Assembly (NCBI GenBank): GCA_903865745.1
Contig: CAIPKV010000018.1
Coordinates: 1-50,545, forward strand
DNA length: 50,545 bases
Source: an uncultured Verrucomicrobia subdivision 3 bacterium
GTDB taxonomy: Bacteria; Verrucomicrobiota; Verrucomicrobiia; Limisphaerales; UBA11358
Reading direction: 5' to 3'
Shown here: one piece after another, positions 1-7,451 of the stretch
Layout: every line of letters begins with the position of its first letter
Numbering within the stretch: the stretch's first letter is position 1
Notes under the pieces: model-generated
Databases searched by the model: none
The model's input: only the letters and a program-made list of their open reading frames with translations
What the model was told of the DNA's origin: nothing
Translations under genes and position numbers: made by a program

Positions 1-270
1 CCCGCCTAGGATTTGCGAAATCCTACACAGTATTGCCGCATTCCCGTCTAGTTCTACGGCATTCCCGTTCAGTATTTCCCAAATCCCGACTAGTTCTTCG
101 CTATTCCTACTCAGTTCCATGGCATTCCCGACAAGTTTTGTGGCATTTCTAGTCAGTTCTAGGTTATTCCCGTTGAGTTTAAGCGCAGTCCTACACAGTT
201 CTGCGGTATTCCTAGCTGGGATTGCTCCATTCCTTGTCAGGATCACACCATTCCTGTGCCGGTTTCGGAT
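1..270. repeat. 21-bp tandem array A (degenerate, cut by window edge)
   Basis: Twelve to thirteen imperfect units follow one another in strict 21-base phase, with unit starts at 19, 40, 61, 82, 103, 124, 145, 166, 187, 208, 229 and 250. Most units begin ATTCCC or ATTCCT, have AGTTCT in the middle and end near CGGC or GGT. The first unit is cut by the window edge, so the array continues leftward. It fills most of the gene-free stretch downstream of coxB (1-351). No coding gene is supported here; the open frame through it follows from the period being a multiple of three. Confidence 0.9.
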
Positions 271-314
271 GGTTTTATACGACAATATCCCAAAGAGACC
301 CGGGATAATGGTGT

Positions 315-337
315 GTCACTTGTCAGGAATAAGTGAC
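315..337 (-). terminator. possible terminator hairpin after coxB
   Basis: Arms GTCACTT (315-321) and AAGTGAC (331-337) form a 7-bp stem with a 9-base loop just beyond the coxB stop. There is no good T-run on the minus strand, so this is only a candidate end of the cox transcript. Confidence 0.3.
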
Positions 338-351
338 TTCGGCGAGTCCGT

Positions 352-1125
352 TTATTCAAAACTTTGCGGGGCGGCGGTGCCAGACTTGGCCGCCAGCCAC
401 GCATCGTAGTCTTCCTTGCTTTGCACGACGACAAAGCCACCCGCCATGGCCGCGTGACCGTTGCCACAGAGCTGTGCGCATTCGATCTGGTAACGTCCGA
501 TTTTATTGGGCGTGAAGGTGCAGGGAATCCGCAGGCCAGGAATGGCATCCTGGGTCAGCCGCATGGCGACGAGCTTGAGCGAATGAATCACATCTTTGGA
601 GCTCAAATAAATCAGCACCGGCTTGTTTACCGGCACGTGGATTTCATTCAGCACTTGCACGTCATCTTTGCCGGCGGGGTCGGTGGGGTCCACGCCGAAG
701 ACATTGTTGTCGGCGATAAGCTTCATATCCTGCCGGCCGAATTTACCATCCGGTCCGGGATAACGCGCGTTCCAGGCAAACTGCTGGGCGACAATCTGGA
801 TGACGGTCGCATCCTTGGGGTCGGGAAAATGATTTACATTTTTTGCCCATAGCGGTACGGCAATGCCCAGCAGCAGCACCGCCTCAATGGCAACGATGGC
901 GAGTTCGACGTAGCTCGGCACCTTGCTTTTAGAGCCTTGATAATCCGCCTTCAGGCTGCGCGCTTCGTTGAAGCGATACAGCACATAGCCGAAATAAGCT
1001 ATCCAGCCAATAAACAGCGCGATCATCAGCCAGTGGACATAGACGATGAGATCGTCCACGCCCTGGCCGTTGGCGGAGGCGAGTTGGGGCAATCCGAGAA
1101 CGTTATGGGCAAACCAGTCTTTCAT
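352..1125 (-). CDS. coxB: cytochrome c oxidase subunit II (CuA subunit)
   Basis: Electron-entry subunit of the heme-copper oxidase: it carries the dinuclear CuA centre that accepts electrons from a cytochrome c or cupredoxin and passes them to subunit I. The 257-residue product has two membrane helices (about 29-50 and 72-94) and then a periplasmic cupredoxin domain. The CuA ligands are visible: H181, then C216, C220, H224 and M227 in CAQLCGNGHAAM. No C-terminal cytochrome c domain follows, so this is not a caa3-type fusion, and no cleavable signal peptide is obvious. It is the last gene of the cox operon; its ATG overlaps the stop of the 89-residue gene before it (ATGA). Placing coxB last rather than first is unusual. 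Confidence 0.96.
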   Translation of the reverse strand: MKDWFAHNVLGLPQLASANGQGVDDLIVYVHWLMIALFIGWIAYFGYVLYRFNEARSLKADYQGSKSKVPSYVELAIVAIEAVLLLGIAVPLWAKNVNHFPDPKDATVIQIVAQQFAWNARYPGPDGKFGRQDMKLIADNNVFGVDPTDPAGKDDVQVLNEIHVPVNKPVLIYLSSKDVIHSLKLVAMRLTQDAIPGLRIPCTFTPNKIGRYQIECAQLCGNGHAAMAGGFVVVQSKEDYDAWLAAKSGTAAPQSFE

Positions 1126-1391
1126 ACTTTTGTGACAACTAAGGAATTTTTCTGCTCGGCGGCGGCGGTCAGCGCCTCGCTTTTACGGATGAAACAAATC
1201 AGCAGGGTCAAGGCCGTGGCCAGCACGGTGCCGAGCACGACCAGCAGCGTGAGGATGCCGAGATTCATACCATCAACCATCGGCGAGTCGATGATCTGGC
1301 TATTGCCACTGCCGCAGGCGGCGCAGGCGGAAGCCTTTACCGGGGCAAAAGCGGCGGTCGTGAGCAACAAAATGGCACGAAACAATTTCAC
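1122..1391 (-). CDS. small secreted or membrane-anchored CxxC protein in cox operon
   Basis: I do not recognise a named family. The GTG start at 1391 overlaps the TGA of the preceding gene (GTGA), and the stop overlaps the coxB ATG; this translational coupling fixes the frame. The 89-residue product has an N-terminal hydrophobic signal-like segment ending near ASACAACGSGN, which contains a CxxC pair just after the likely cleavage or membrane exit point. A second hydrophobic helix follows at about 44-68, then a short basic and polar tail. A much longer upstream in-frame extension exists but runs antiparallel to nothing conserved and through the neighbouring gene, so I rejected it. The CxxC beside CuA and CuB subunits suggests a copper or thiol role in oxidase assembly, but this is inference. 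Confidence 0.7.
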   Translation of the reverse strand: MKLFRAILLLTTAAFAPVKASACAACGSGNSQIIDSPMVDGMNLGILTLLVVLGTVLATALTLLICFIRKSEALTAAAEQKNSLVVTKV

Positions 1392-1573
1392 AGATAGCTG
1401 ACGTTTTTGAGTTTCTTCAAAAAATAAACGCCATAGACAATGACGAAAATGCCAGCGGCGATTCCCGCCGCGCCCCAAACCAAGCTGCCCGATTGAAACG
1501 CCCACGCCGCGCAGCCAAATGACAGGGCGGTCAAGAGCGTGACAAAAATCAGATGGAAGGCTTTGAGTGACAT
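1388..1573 (-). CDS. small two-helix membrane protein in cox operon
   Basis: Unrecognised 61-residue protein beginning MSLKAFHL. It starts 2 bases after the stop of the subunit IV gene and its stop overlaps the GTG of the next gene, so it is translated within the cox operon. It consists almost wholly of two hydrophobic helices (about 5-25 and 30-50) joined by a short polar turn, with a basic C-terminus (LKKLKNVSYL). Size and position resemble small accessory oxidase subunits or assembly factors, but no motif proves this. An ATG 15 codons upstream is also in frame but would overlap the preceding gene. Confidence 0.65.
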   Translation of the reverse strand: MSLKAFHLIFVTLLTALSFGCAAWAFQSGSLVWGAAGIAAGIFVIVYGVYFLKKLKNVSYL

Positions 1574-1575
1574 TT

Positions 1576-1899
1576 TTAATGGGAAACTGTGCCGGGCGGA
1601 AAACCATTCGTGGCCCAAATCGTCAGCCCAATCAGGCCGATGAAAAAGAACACGGTAAAGGCGAGCACGGTATAAATAAGTTTTTTCTCAGACAACAAGT
1701 GCATCAAATAGCCGGCGACGAGGAACGCATTCACCACGGCTATGGCGAGGATGAGGGCAACCTTGAGCGTCCAGCCGTCACCAATATGCGAGAAGGACGT
1801 AGCAATCATGGCGGAAGTGGTGCAGAGCACGACGAGAAAGACCACCCCACAGAGGCGGATGTAGCTTTGTAAAGAAACTGGTTTTTCAGATTCGCTCAT
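1576..1899 (-). CDS. cytochrome c oxidase subunit IV family protein
   Basis: Small accessory subunit of the heme-copper oxidase, 107 residues. Three hydrophobic helices can be seen (about 14-36, 44-68 and 74-96) with a short polar N-terminus, as in the prokaryotic subunit IV (CtaF/CoxD-like) family; the middle helix region contains the AVVNAFLVAGYLMHL stretch typical of that family. It lies 6 bases after coxC and 2 bases before the next small gene. Subunit IV assists assembly or stability and holds no cofactor. The family call rests on size, helix pattern and operon position. Confidence 0.8.
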   Translation of the reverse strand: MSESEKPVSLQSYIRLCGVVFLVVLCTTSAMIATSFSHIGDGWTLKVALILAIAVVNAFLVAGYLMHLLSEKKLIYTVLAFTVFFFIGLIGLTIWATNGFPPGTVSH

Positions 1900-1905
1900 A
1901 AATTC

Positions 1906-2709
1906 TCAAGTCAAATAAAGCACAGGGAACAGGAAAATCCAGACCAAGTCCACGAAATGCCAGAATAGGCCGGACACTTCAATGCGGTTGGTGAAGCGCT
2001 CGGGATCGGTCTTCCACATCGCACCCCCAAAAGCCCAGAAGTAAAAGATGACTACCGTGCCACCTAAAATATGCAGCGCGTGCAGGCCGGTAAGCGTAAA
2101 ATAAATCGCGGTAAAGGTATTATGCTTCGGCCCGTAGTTTTCCATCTTCTTGATGTCGGTCGCGGCAATGGTGACTTCATCGAGCTTGGCCGACTGCGCC
2201 GCCGGCGTGCGCAAATCCATCAGGTCTTTTTCATCCTCAACGATGCGCCCGTGCAACGTGACCGAGCCGGTTTTATTGGCGAGGTCAAAGTCCTTCGATT
2301 TCTCGATGAGATGGCCGTCGGCAAATTTGCCATTGGTCAACTGGACTTCGTAATGAATCAGCTTGTCATGGTATTCGTAGGATTTAATGCCCAAGAACGT
2401 CAGCGCCAGCAAAATGGTGCAGGCATGGAAAATCTTGAACTTGGTAAAGTCGCGGACCTTGCACGCCGCCCACGCGAGCAGCGTGGTTATGGCCGAAAGC
2501 GCAAGCAGCAGGGTATTAATGGTGCCGAAGGTAACGTTGAGCCAGCCGTGCGGCCACATGCCCGGCTCCGCGCCGACCCGGAGTAATACGTAGGCGGAAA
2601 ACAGACCGCCGAAGAGCATCACTTCAGAGGCGAGAAACAGCCAGATACCCAGCTTAGCGTTGTAAAGGCCGGTATCGGGCCGGCTCTCAATTGTGTAGGG
2701 GATTTCCAT
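1906..2709 (-). CDS. coxC: cytochrome c oxidase subunit III
   Basis: Integral membrane subunit III, which stabilises turnover of subunit I and binds lipid near the proton-input side. The 267 residues include the conserved GIWLFLASEVMLFGGLFSAY helix near the N-terminus, YFTLTGLHALHILGG (203-217) and the C-terminal WHFVDLVWIFLFPVLYL. Between helices at about 95-112 and 200-220 there is a hydrophilic stretch (about 119-195) rich in Lys, Asp and Glu that ordinary bacterial subunit III lacks; it probably forms an extra soluble loop. It starts 6 bases after the coxA stop and ends just before subunit IV. Confidence 0.95.
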   Translation of the reverse strand: MEIPYTIESRPDTGLYNAKLGIWLFLASEVMLFGGLFSAYVLLRVGAEPGMWPHGWLNVTFGTINTLLLALSAITTLLAWAACKVRDFTKFKIFHACTILLALTFLGIKSYEYHDKLIHYEVQLTNGKFADGHLIEKSKDFDLANKTGSVTLHGRIVEDEKDLMDLRTPAAQSAKLDEVTIAATDIKKMENYGPKHNTFTAIYFTLTGLHALHILGGTVVIFYFWAFGGAMWKTDPERFTNRIEVSGLFWHFVDLVWIFLFPVLYLT

Positions 2710-2715
2710 GAAAAA

Positions 2716-4590
2716 TCAGTGGTGCGCGGTTGGGGTAAGTGGCGTAGTGGGACTTTCGGCTTCGTCCTGCGGCGTAAAATCCTCCGCGTGGCCGGGCGCG
2801 CTGTATTCGTAAGGCCCGCGCACAACGACCGGCGAATGTTCAAAATTCCCGTGCGGCGGCGGCGTGGGCGTCTGCCAGTCGAGCGTGGTTGCACGCCAGG
2901 GATTCGCACCCACCTTCTCACCGTGGTTGATGCTCCAAAACAAATTGATGATGAACGGAATTTGCGCAATGCCCAGACAGACGGCCGCCCACAAGATGAC
3001 GCCGTTCAACTGCATTACGCTCCCGGGCAGCGCATCAATCGCACCGGGCACGCGCGCGGCGGAATAATTCACCGCACCGTCACTCATGCGGCGCAACATG
3101 CCTTTGATGCCCTGCGCAAACATGGGCATGAACACGATGTTCATGAACGCGAGGGAGCACCAAAAGTGGACGCGCCCCCAGAACTCATTCATCTTGCGCC
3201 CAGTCATTTTGGGGAACCAGAAATAGACACCCGCGAAGAGGGCAAAGATTGTTCCCGGCGCAACCACGTAATGGAAATGCGCAATGATGTAATAGGTGTC
3301 GTGCAGATATAAATCTGCCGCAGCCAGGCCGAGCGGCAAGCCGGTCAGACCACCGATGCCGAACATCGGCAGGAAGCCCAGTGCGAACAGCATCGGCGTA
3401 TTAATCCGGATTGAGCCGCCCCACAGCGAGAGGAACATACACGTTAAAATGATGACGGATGGCACGGAAATCATCATCGTGGTGGCTTGGAAGAACGTGG
3501 CGATTTTCTGGCCCATGCCAGTCAGATACATATGATGCGCCCAAACGATGAAGGACAGAAAACCGACGAAAAGCACGGAATAGACGAGCGATTTGTAGCC
3601 CCAGATTGGCTTGCGCGTGTTGTTGGCGATAACTTCGATGACGATACCCATCGCCGGCAAAATCAAAACGTACACTTCAGGATGACCTAGGAACCAAAAC
3701 AGATGCTGCCACAATAGCGGGCTGCCACCGCCGCTGCGGTCGGCCAGTTGGCCACCAACGGCTAGCCCGGTCGGGAGGAAGAAACTGGTGTGAGCCAAGT
3801 TGTCCATCAATTGCAAAACACCGGCGGCTTCGAGCGGTGGAAAGGCCAGCAACAGAATGAAGGCGGTCACGAATTGCGCCCAGACGAACCAAGGCAGGCG
3901 CATCCAGGTCATACCCGGCGCGCGCAGCTGGATGATGGTGGCGATGAAATTGACTGCGCCCAGCAGGGACGAAGTGATGAGCAGCACCATGCCGACCAGC
4001 CAGAAGGCCTGGCCGTTTGTGGGAATGGTCGTTGCGAGCGGCGAATAGGAAGTCCAGCCTGCCTGCGCCGCACCGCCGGGAATGAAAAAGCTCACGAGCA
4101 TCACCACACCGCCGAGGAAAAACGCGTGGAAGCTCGCCATGTTGATGCGCGGAAACGTCATGTCCGGCGCACCGATCATCAGCGGCACAACGTAATTACC
4201 GAAGGCCGCGAACGCCAGCGGCACGACGCCGAGGAACACCATGATGGTGCCGTGCATGGCACCGAAGGAATTATAGAGATCGGGCGAAATGGCCCCGTGT
4301 GCCGCCGGCTGGCCGAGGATTTTTTCGAGCAGCGGACCCAGCACCGGCACCGGCACGCCCGGATGTGCAATCTGCCAGCGCATCAGAATCATTAGGAAAA
4401 AACCAAACAGCATGAAGCAAAGCGACATGAACCCGTATTGGATGCCGATAACCTTGTGGTCGGTGGAGAAAATATACTTCTGCCAGAAATTGGGCTCGTG
4501 ATGTTCGCCGTGGCCATGGCCATGGTCGTCATGCGCGTGCACATCGGTAACTTCGCGAAACGGCGGAAATTGTTGAACGGTTGCCTGCAT
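2716..4590 (-). CDS. coxA: cytochrome c oxidase subunit I
   Basis: Catalytic subunit: reduces O2 to water at the heme a3-CuB site and pumps protons. All key residues are visible: heme a ligands H113 and H440, heme a3 ligand H438 (HDTYYIIAHFHYVVAPG), CuB ligands H303, H352 and H353, and the cross-linked Tyr307 and proton-gating Glu305 in GHPEVY, which mark an A-type (D-channel plus K-channel) enzyme; K362 fits the K-channel lysine. Length 624 residues with about 12 helices and a C-terminal extension. The N-terminus is odd: residues 18-31 hold seven histidines (HAHDDHGHGHGEHH), a likely metal-binding tail. It starts 4 bases after ctaB and is followed by coxC. Confidence 0.98.
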   Translation of the reverse strand: MQATVQQFPPFREVTDVHAHDDHGHGHGEHHEPNFWQKYIFSTDHKVIGIQYGFMSLCFMLFGFFLMILMRWQIAHPGVPVPVLGPLLEKILGQPAAHGAISPDLYNSFGAMHGTIMVFLGVVPLAFAAFGNYVVPLMIGAPDMTFPRINMASFHAFFLGGVVMLVSFFIPGGAAQAGWTSYSPLATTIPTNGQAFWLVGMVLLITSSLLGAVNFIATIIQLRAPGMTWMRLPWFVWAQFVTAFILLLAFPPLEAAGVLQLMDNLAHTSFFLPTGLAVGGQLADRSGGGSPLLWQHLFWFLGHPEVYVLILPAMGIVIEVIANNTRKPIWGYKSLVYSVLFVGFLSFIVWAHHMYLTGMGQKIATFFQATTMMISVPSVIILTCMFLSLWGGSIRINTPMLFALGFLPMFGIGGLTGLPLGLAAADLYLHDTYYIIAHFHYVVAPGTIFALFAGVYFWFPKMTGRKMNEFWGRVHFWCSLAFMNIVFMPMFAQGIKGMLRRMSDGAVNYSAARVPGAIDALPGSVMQLNGVILWAAVCLGIAQIPFIINLFWSINHGEKVGANPWRATTLDWQTPTPPPHGNFEHSPVVVRGPYEYSAPGHAEDFTPQDEAESPTTPLTPTAHH

Positions 4591-4594
4591 ATTT

Positions 4595-5497
4595 TTATTT
4601 CAATTTGTTGCCAACCAGCGCCGCAATGAGCAGCGGCAGATAAATGATTGAGGCCAAAAACAACTGACGGGCGCGCTGTTCCGTGAGCTGTCGCGCGAAC
4701 CGCGCCGCACACCAGAAATAACCAACTCCGAGCGCCAGCGCGGCGACCAGATAGATTTTCCCATCCAGATGAAAGGCAAACGGACACAGGCTCGCGAGCA
4801 AAAGCGCAATCGTGTTACTGACGGATTGCTGCGCGGTGCGGCTGCCAGTGGCGTCAAGGTTAGGCAGCATGACGAAACCGGCCTTAGCGTATTCGTCGCG
4901 ATACAACCACGCGATGGCCATGAAATGCGGGATCTGCCAAAACGCCAGAATCGCAAAGAGTGCCCAGCCTTCGCCGCTCAGCTCATTGCGCGCCGCCGTC
5001 CAACCCATCAGCGGCGGGAGCGCCCCGGGAATCGCGCCAACCAAAGTATTCAACCACGTCACGCGCTTGAGCGGCGTATAAATGAAAAGGTAACTGACGC
5101 TCGTGACCGCACCAACCACACTCGTAAGCGGATTCACCAATGCCGCGAGATAGACGAGGCCGATGACGGAACAGGCCCCGCCGAATATTGCAACCGTCGC
5201 CGGCTGCATCCGACCGGACGGCAACGGACGGCTGGCGGTGCGCCGCATCTTGGCGTCGTAGTCGCGTTCGAGCCACTGGTTCAACGCCGCCGCGCCGGAC
5301 GCGACCAGCGCCGTGCCGAACAGCGCATGGAACATCAGCAGGTAATTCAGGGTGCCGCGTTCGCCCAGATAAAAACCAACGAAAGTTGTGAGCAGCACGA
5401 GGGCGGTCAGCCGGGCCTTGACGAGATCCGCCAAGACCGCCGTAAAACTTTTTTCCGAAACCGCCTTTGTGTCCAATGCTGCCGCCGATAATTTCAT
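4595..5497 (-). CDS. ctaB: protoheme IX farnesyltransferase (heme O synthase)
   Basis: Transfers farnesyl to heme b to make heme O, the first step toward the heme A needed by the neighbouring oxidase. It is a UbiA-superfamily membrane prenyltransferase of 300 residues with about nine hydrophobic helices. The prenyl-diphosphate/Mg site is seen in NQWLERDYDAKMRRTASRPL, and a second Asp-containing loop in AWLYRDEYAKAG. It seems to be the first gene of the ctaB-coxA-coxC operon, with a promoter-like sequence about 45 bases upstream. coxA follows after 4 bases. Confidence 0.95.
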   Translation of the reverse strand: MKLSAAALDTKAVSEKSFTAVLADLVKARLTALVLLTTFVGFYLGERGTLNYLLMFHALFGTALVASGAAALNQWLERDYDAKMRRTASRPLPSGRMQPATVAIFGGACSVIGLVYLAALVNPLTSVVGAVTSVSYLFIYTPLKRVTWLNTLVGAIPGALPPLMGWTAARNELSGEGWALFAILAFWQIPHFMAIAWLYRDEYAKAGFVMLPNLDATGSRTAQQSVSNTIALLLASLCPFAFHLDGKIYLVAALALGVGYFWCAARFARQLTEQRARQLFLASIIYLPLLIAALVGNKLK

Positions 5498-5542
5498 TCT
5501 TTTGGTAAAGGGACGAGATGAGAACCTCGCCTAATTCTCCCT

Positions 5543-5572
5543 ATTTTGTCATGCCTTGGCAAAATATGTCAA
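5543..5572 (-). promoter_or_regulatory. sigma70-like promoter for ctaB-cox operon
   Basis: On the minus strand a perfect TTGACA (plus positions 5567-5572) is followed after 18 bases by CAAAAT (5543-5548, four of six matches to TATAAT). It lies 46 bases upstream of the ctaB start in a 131-base AT-richer gap. Seen by eye only. Confidence 0.45.
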
Positions 5573-5628
5573 TGTCGTTTGCCACGAAATTTGGTTGATA
5601 GATTGATTAAATTAGGTTGTTGAATCAA

Positions 5629-6618
5629 TTATACCGCCAACCGCGTGCGCCGCGCCGCCACCAGCCACCACAGCGCGCCCGTCAACAGCGCCGAGGCCCC
5701 GACCATGACGTGTAGCGTCGTCACATCCGCCGCCTTGTTCGACCAGATGGTGGCGGCACCCAAAACGATTTGCAGCGAAAGTAGTATCAGCCAGAATAAA
5801 GCAAACTTCGCCAGCGGGTCGCGCCCGCCGAGCCGCTTCCGCGCCAGCATCGCGGCGGCGGCGACCCCAAGGAAGATTGTGTAGGCCACGAACCGGTGGA
5901 TCATCTGTAGATTCACCTGAAACGCCGTGATGGATTTGCCGATGGTGCCCGGCGGGCGCGTGGCATTATAATGAGCGACGGCTTCTGGCGTCGTCGCTGG
6001 CCAGATTTTTCCATAGGCCAGGGGGAAATCCGTGATGGCCAGGCCGGCGTGCTGGTGGCGCATGGTCGCGGCAATGAGTAACTGGATGAAAATTAATATC
6101 GTCACGTAAAGCACATGGCTACGCAATCCGCGCGGGACCGAAATTTGTTTTTCCGTGGCGGATTTCTGCCACCAGCGGCTCGAGAACAGCGCAATTGAGC
6201 AGGTCAGCACCAGGAATGTCTGCGCCACCGCACCGTGCGGCACGCCAAGCCAGTCAAGCTGCCAGCGCACGCGCAGACCGCCGAGAATCCCTTGCAGAAT
6301 CACAAGCAAAAACGCGCCAATGCCCAGCCAATGCATCCATTTGCGCGCATCTTTCAACCAGAGCCACACCGCCAGCACCGTCGTCAGAAAGCCCACGATG
6401 GAAGCGAGGAGCCGATGCGAATGTTCGTAGAAGATACCCCCAATCCATTTGTCCACCGGAAATAGAAACATGTTATAGCCGTAAGTCGTCGGCCAGTCCG
6501 GCACGGACATCCCGGCTTCATGGCTGGTGACGAGGCCACCTAGCCCGATGAGCAGAAAGGTCGTAACCGCGTTCAGGACCGCAAACCAAAACAGGGCGGG
6601 TTGATACTTATTATTCAT
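5629..6618 (-). CDS. ctaA: heme A synthase (COX15/CtaA family)
   Basis: Oxidises the C8 methyl of heme O to a formyl group, giving heme A for the oxidase. The 329-residue membrane protein has about eight helices in two similar halves. Histidines expected to bind heme are present: EHSHRLLAS (about 65-73), PHGAVAQ, MIHRFVAY and LHVMVGA. The N-terminal GLVTSHEAGMSVPDWP segment matches the family. It is separated from the upstream cupredoxin gene by a strong terminator and from ctaB by a 131-base gap with its own promoter-like sequence, so it may be partly independently expressed. Confidence 0.93.
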   Translation of the reverse strand: MNNKYQPALFWFAVLNAVTTFLLIGLGGLVTSHEAGMSVPDWPTTYGYNMFLFPVDKWIGGIFYEHSHRLLASIVGFLTTVLAVWLWLKDARKWMHWLGIGAFLLVILQGILGGLRVRWQLDWLGVPHGAVAQTFLVLTCSIALFSSRWWQKSATEKQISVPRGLRSHVLYVTILIFIQLLIAATMRHQHAGLAITDFPLAYGKIWPATTPEAVAHYNATRPPGTIGKSITAFQVNLQMIHRFVAYTIFLGVAAAAMLARKRLGGRDPLAKFALFWLILLSLQIVLGAATIWSNKAADVTTLHVMVGASALLTGALWWLVAARRTRLAV

Positions 6619-6620
6619 GT

Positions 6621-6664
6621 TTCAAAAAAGAAGGACCGCTGCGGTTTTTTTCGCGCAGCGGCCC
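6621..6664 (-). terminator. intrinsic terminator downstream of cupredoxin gene
   Basis: Arms CCGCTGCG (6636-6643) and CGCAGCGG (6654-6661) pair perfectly and extend by two further pairs past one mismatch. Read on the minus strand, the stem is followed by a T-rich run (complement of 6622-6631). It ends the cupredoxin message only a few bases before the ctaA start codon, so it could also attenuate read-through into ctaA. Confidence 0.7.
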
Positions 6665-6680
6665 TTCGTTGGCGAAAAAA

Positions 6681-7379
6681 TTACTTCAGCTCGAACGTGA
6701 AGTCTTGGACCGCTCCGTCGGCTTTCACCTCGATATCGGCCGTCTGCACGCCCAATTTGCGGTGCGCGGCTTCCAGCGTGTATTTGCCGGGCGGAACATT
6801 CTTGATGGTGAACTTGCCATCCGCGCCGCTCACCGCGAAATACGGATGATCAAACACACTCACCCACGCGAACATCCACGGATGCACATCGCATTGGAAT
6901 TTCAGGAACGGCTCCGGCTTGTCAAAGGTGTAGGTCAAATCCGGTCCGCCGCCCATCTGCACCTGATTGGATTCCGGATTCGCCGTCGGCTTCGTGTGCA
7001 CATTGTGAACGAAACTGTCATCATTCTTAACGATCAACTTCTGGCCCGTTTGCACCGCGAGAATCTGCGGCGTGTAGAGCGCGCCCTTCTGATCGATGGT
7101 CACCGGGGCCGCACTCGCGCCCGTGGACTGGCTGGGAACGCCCTTCAGCGACACAATGACATCCGCGAGCTCGCCATTCGCGCCGACCACATAAAATTTC
7201 GTTTTCGGCAGGCCGTTCGGATACAGCGGTGCACAATTCGGGTCATCCTTGATGGGCGTAATCTCTTTCGCGGCCGGCGCCGTGCCTTTGAAGGTGATGG
7301 TACCCGTTATGTCGCCCGCCGTAGCGATGCGGCACAGGGTGAAAACTCCGAGGGATAGGATGAATAAGGATTTTTTCAT
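6681..7379 (-). CDS. periplasmic cupredoxin-like protein with C-terminal carboxypeptidase-regulatory-like domain
   Basis: Exported protein of 232 residues with a clear signal peptide (residues 1-21, ending IATA-GD). Residues 100-180 look like a cupredoxin: H125 and H128 in FVHNVH, then C163, H166 and M169 in CDVHPWM, giving the His-Cys-His-Met set of a type 1 copper site. Residues 183-232 (SGADGKFTIKNVPPGKYTLE) resemble the beta-sandwich carboxypeptidase regulatory-like domain that often follows such domains in planctomycete and verrucomicrobial proteins. Lying just upstream of ctaA-ctaB-cox, it could deliver electrons or copper to CoxB; the role is inferred from position. Its own terminator follows directly. 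Confidence 0.75.
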   Translation of the reverse strand: MKKSLFILSLGVFTLCRIATAGDITGTITFKGTAPAAKEITPIKDDPNCAPLYPNGLPKTKFYVVGANGELADVIVSLKGVPSQSTGASAAPVTIDQKGALYTPQILAVQTGQKLIVKNDDSFVHNVHTKPTANPESNQVQMGGGPDLTYTFDKPEPFLKFQCDVHPWMFAWVSVFDHPYFAVSGADGKFTIKNVPPGKYTLEAAHRKLGVQTADIEVKADGAVQDFTFELK

Positions 7380-7429
7380 AACTTGATTTAGTGGTGAAAA
7401 CTAGCACCCCCACGCCAACCTCGCAAGGC

Positions 7430-7451
7430 GTTTGTGAAAGGTTTCACAAAC
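7430..7451. other. perfect palindrome over the ribH stop codon
   Basis: GTTTGTGAAA (7430-7439), GG, then TTTCACAAAC (7442-7451) form a perfect 10-bp dyad that includes the ribH stop codon. No T-run follows on the minus strand, so it is not a classical terminator; it might be an operator for the cupredoxin gene 50 bases on, or a Rho-type 3' end structure. Confidence 0.4.

Noticed and set aside
364-852. Plus-strand open frame opposite coxB
   Set aside because: Shadow of a clearly identified gene, low-complexity His/Asp-rich product without a family. The same applies to the long opposite-strand frames over opgG, purH, mrp and the glutaminase gene.
1392-1607. Long upstream extension of the 89-residue cox-operon gene
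   Set aside because: It would overlap the preceding small gene completely; the GTG at 1391 overlapping that gene's stop gives a coupled start with a proper signal-like segment.
7430-7451. Palindrome at the ribH end as an intrinsic terminator
   Set aside because: Perfect dyad but only a 2-base centre and no T-run on the coding strand; listed as an unassigned palindrome instead.
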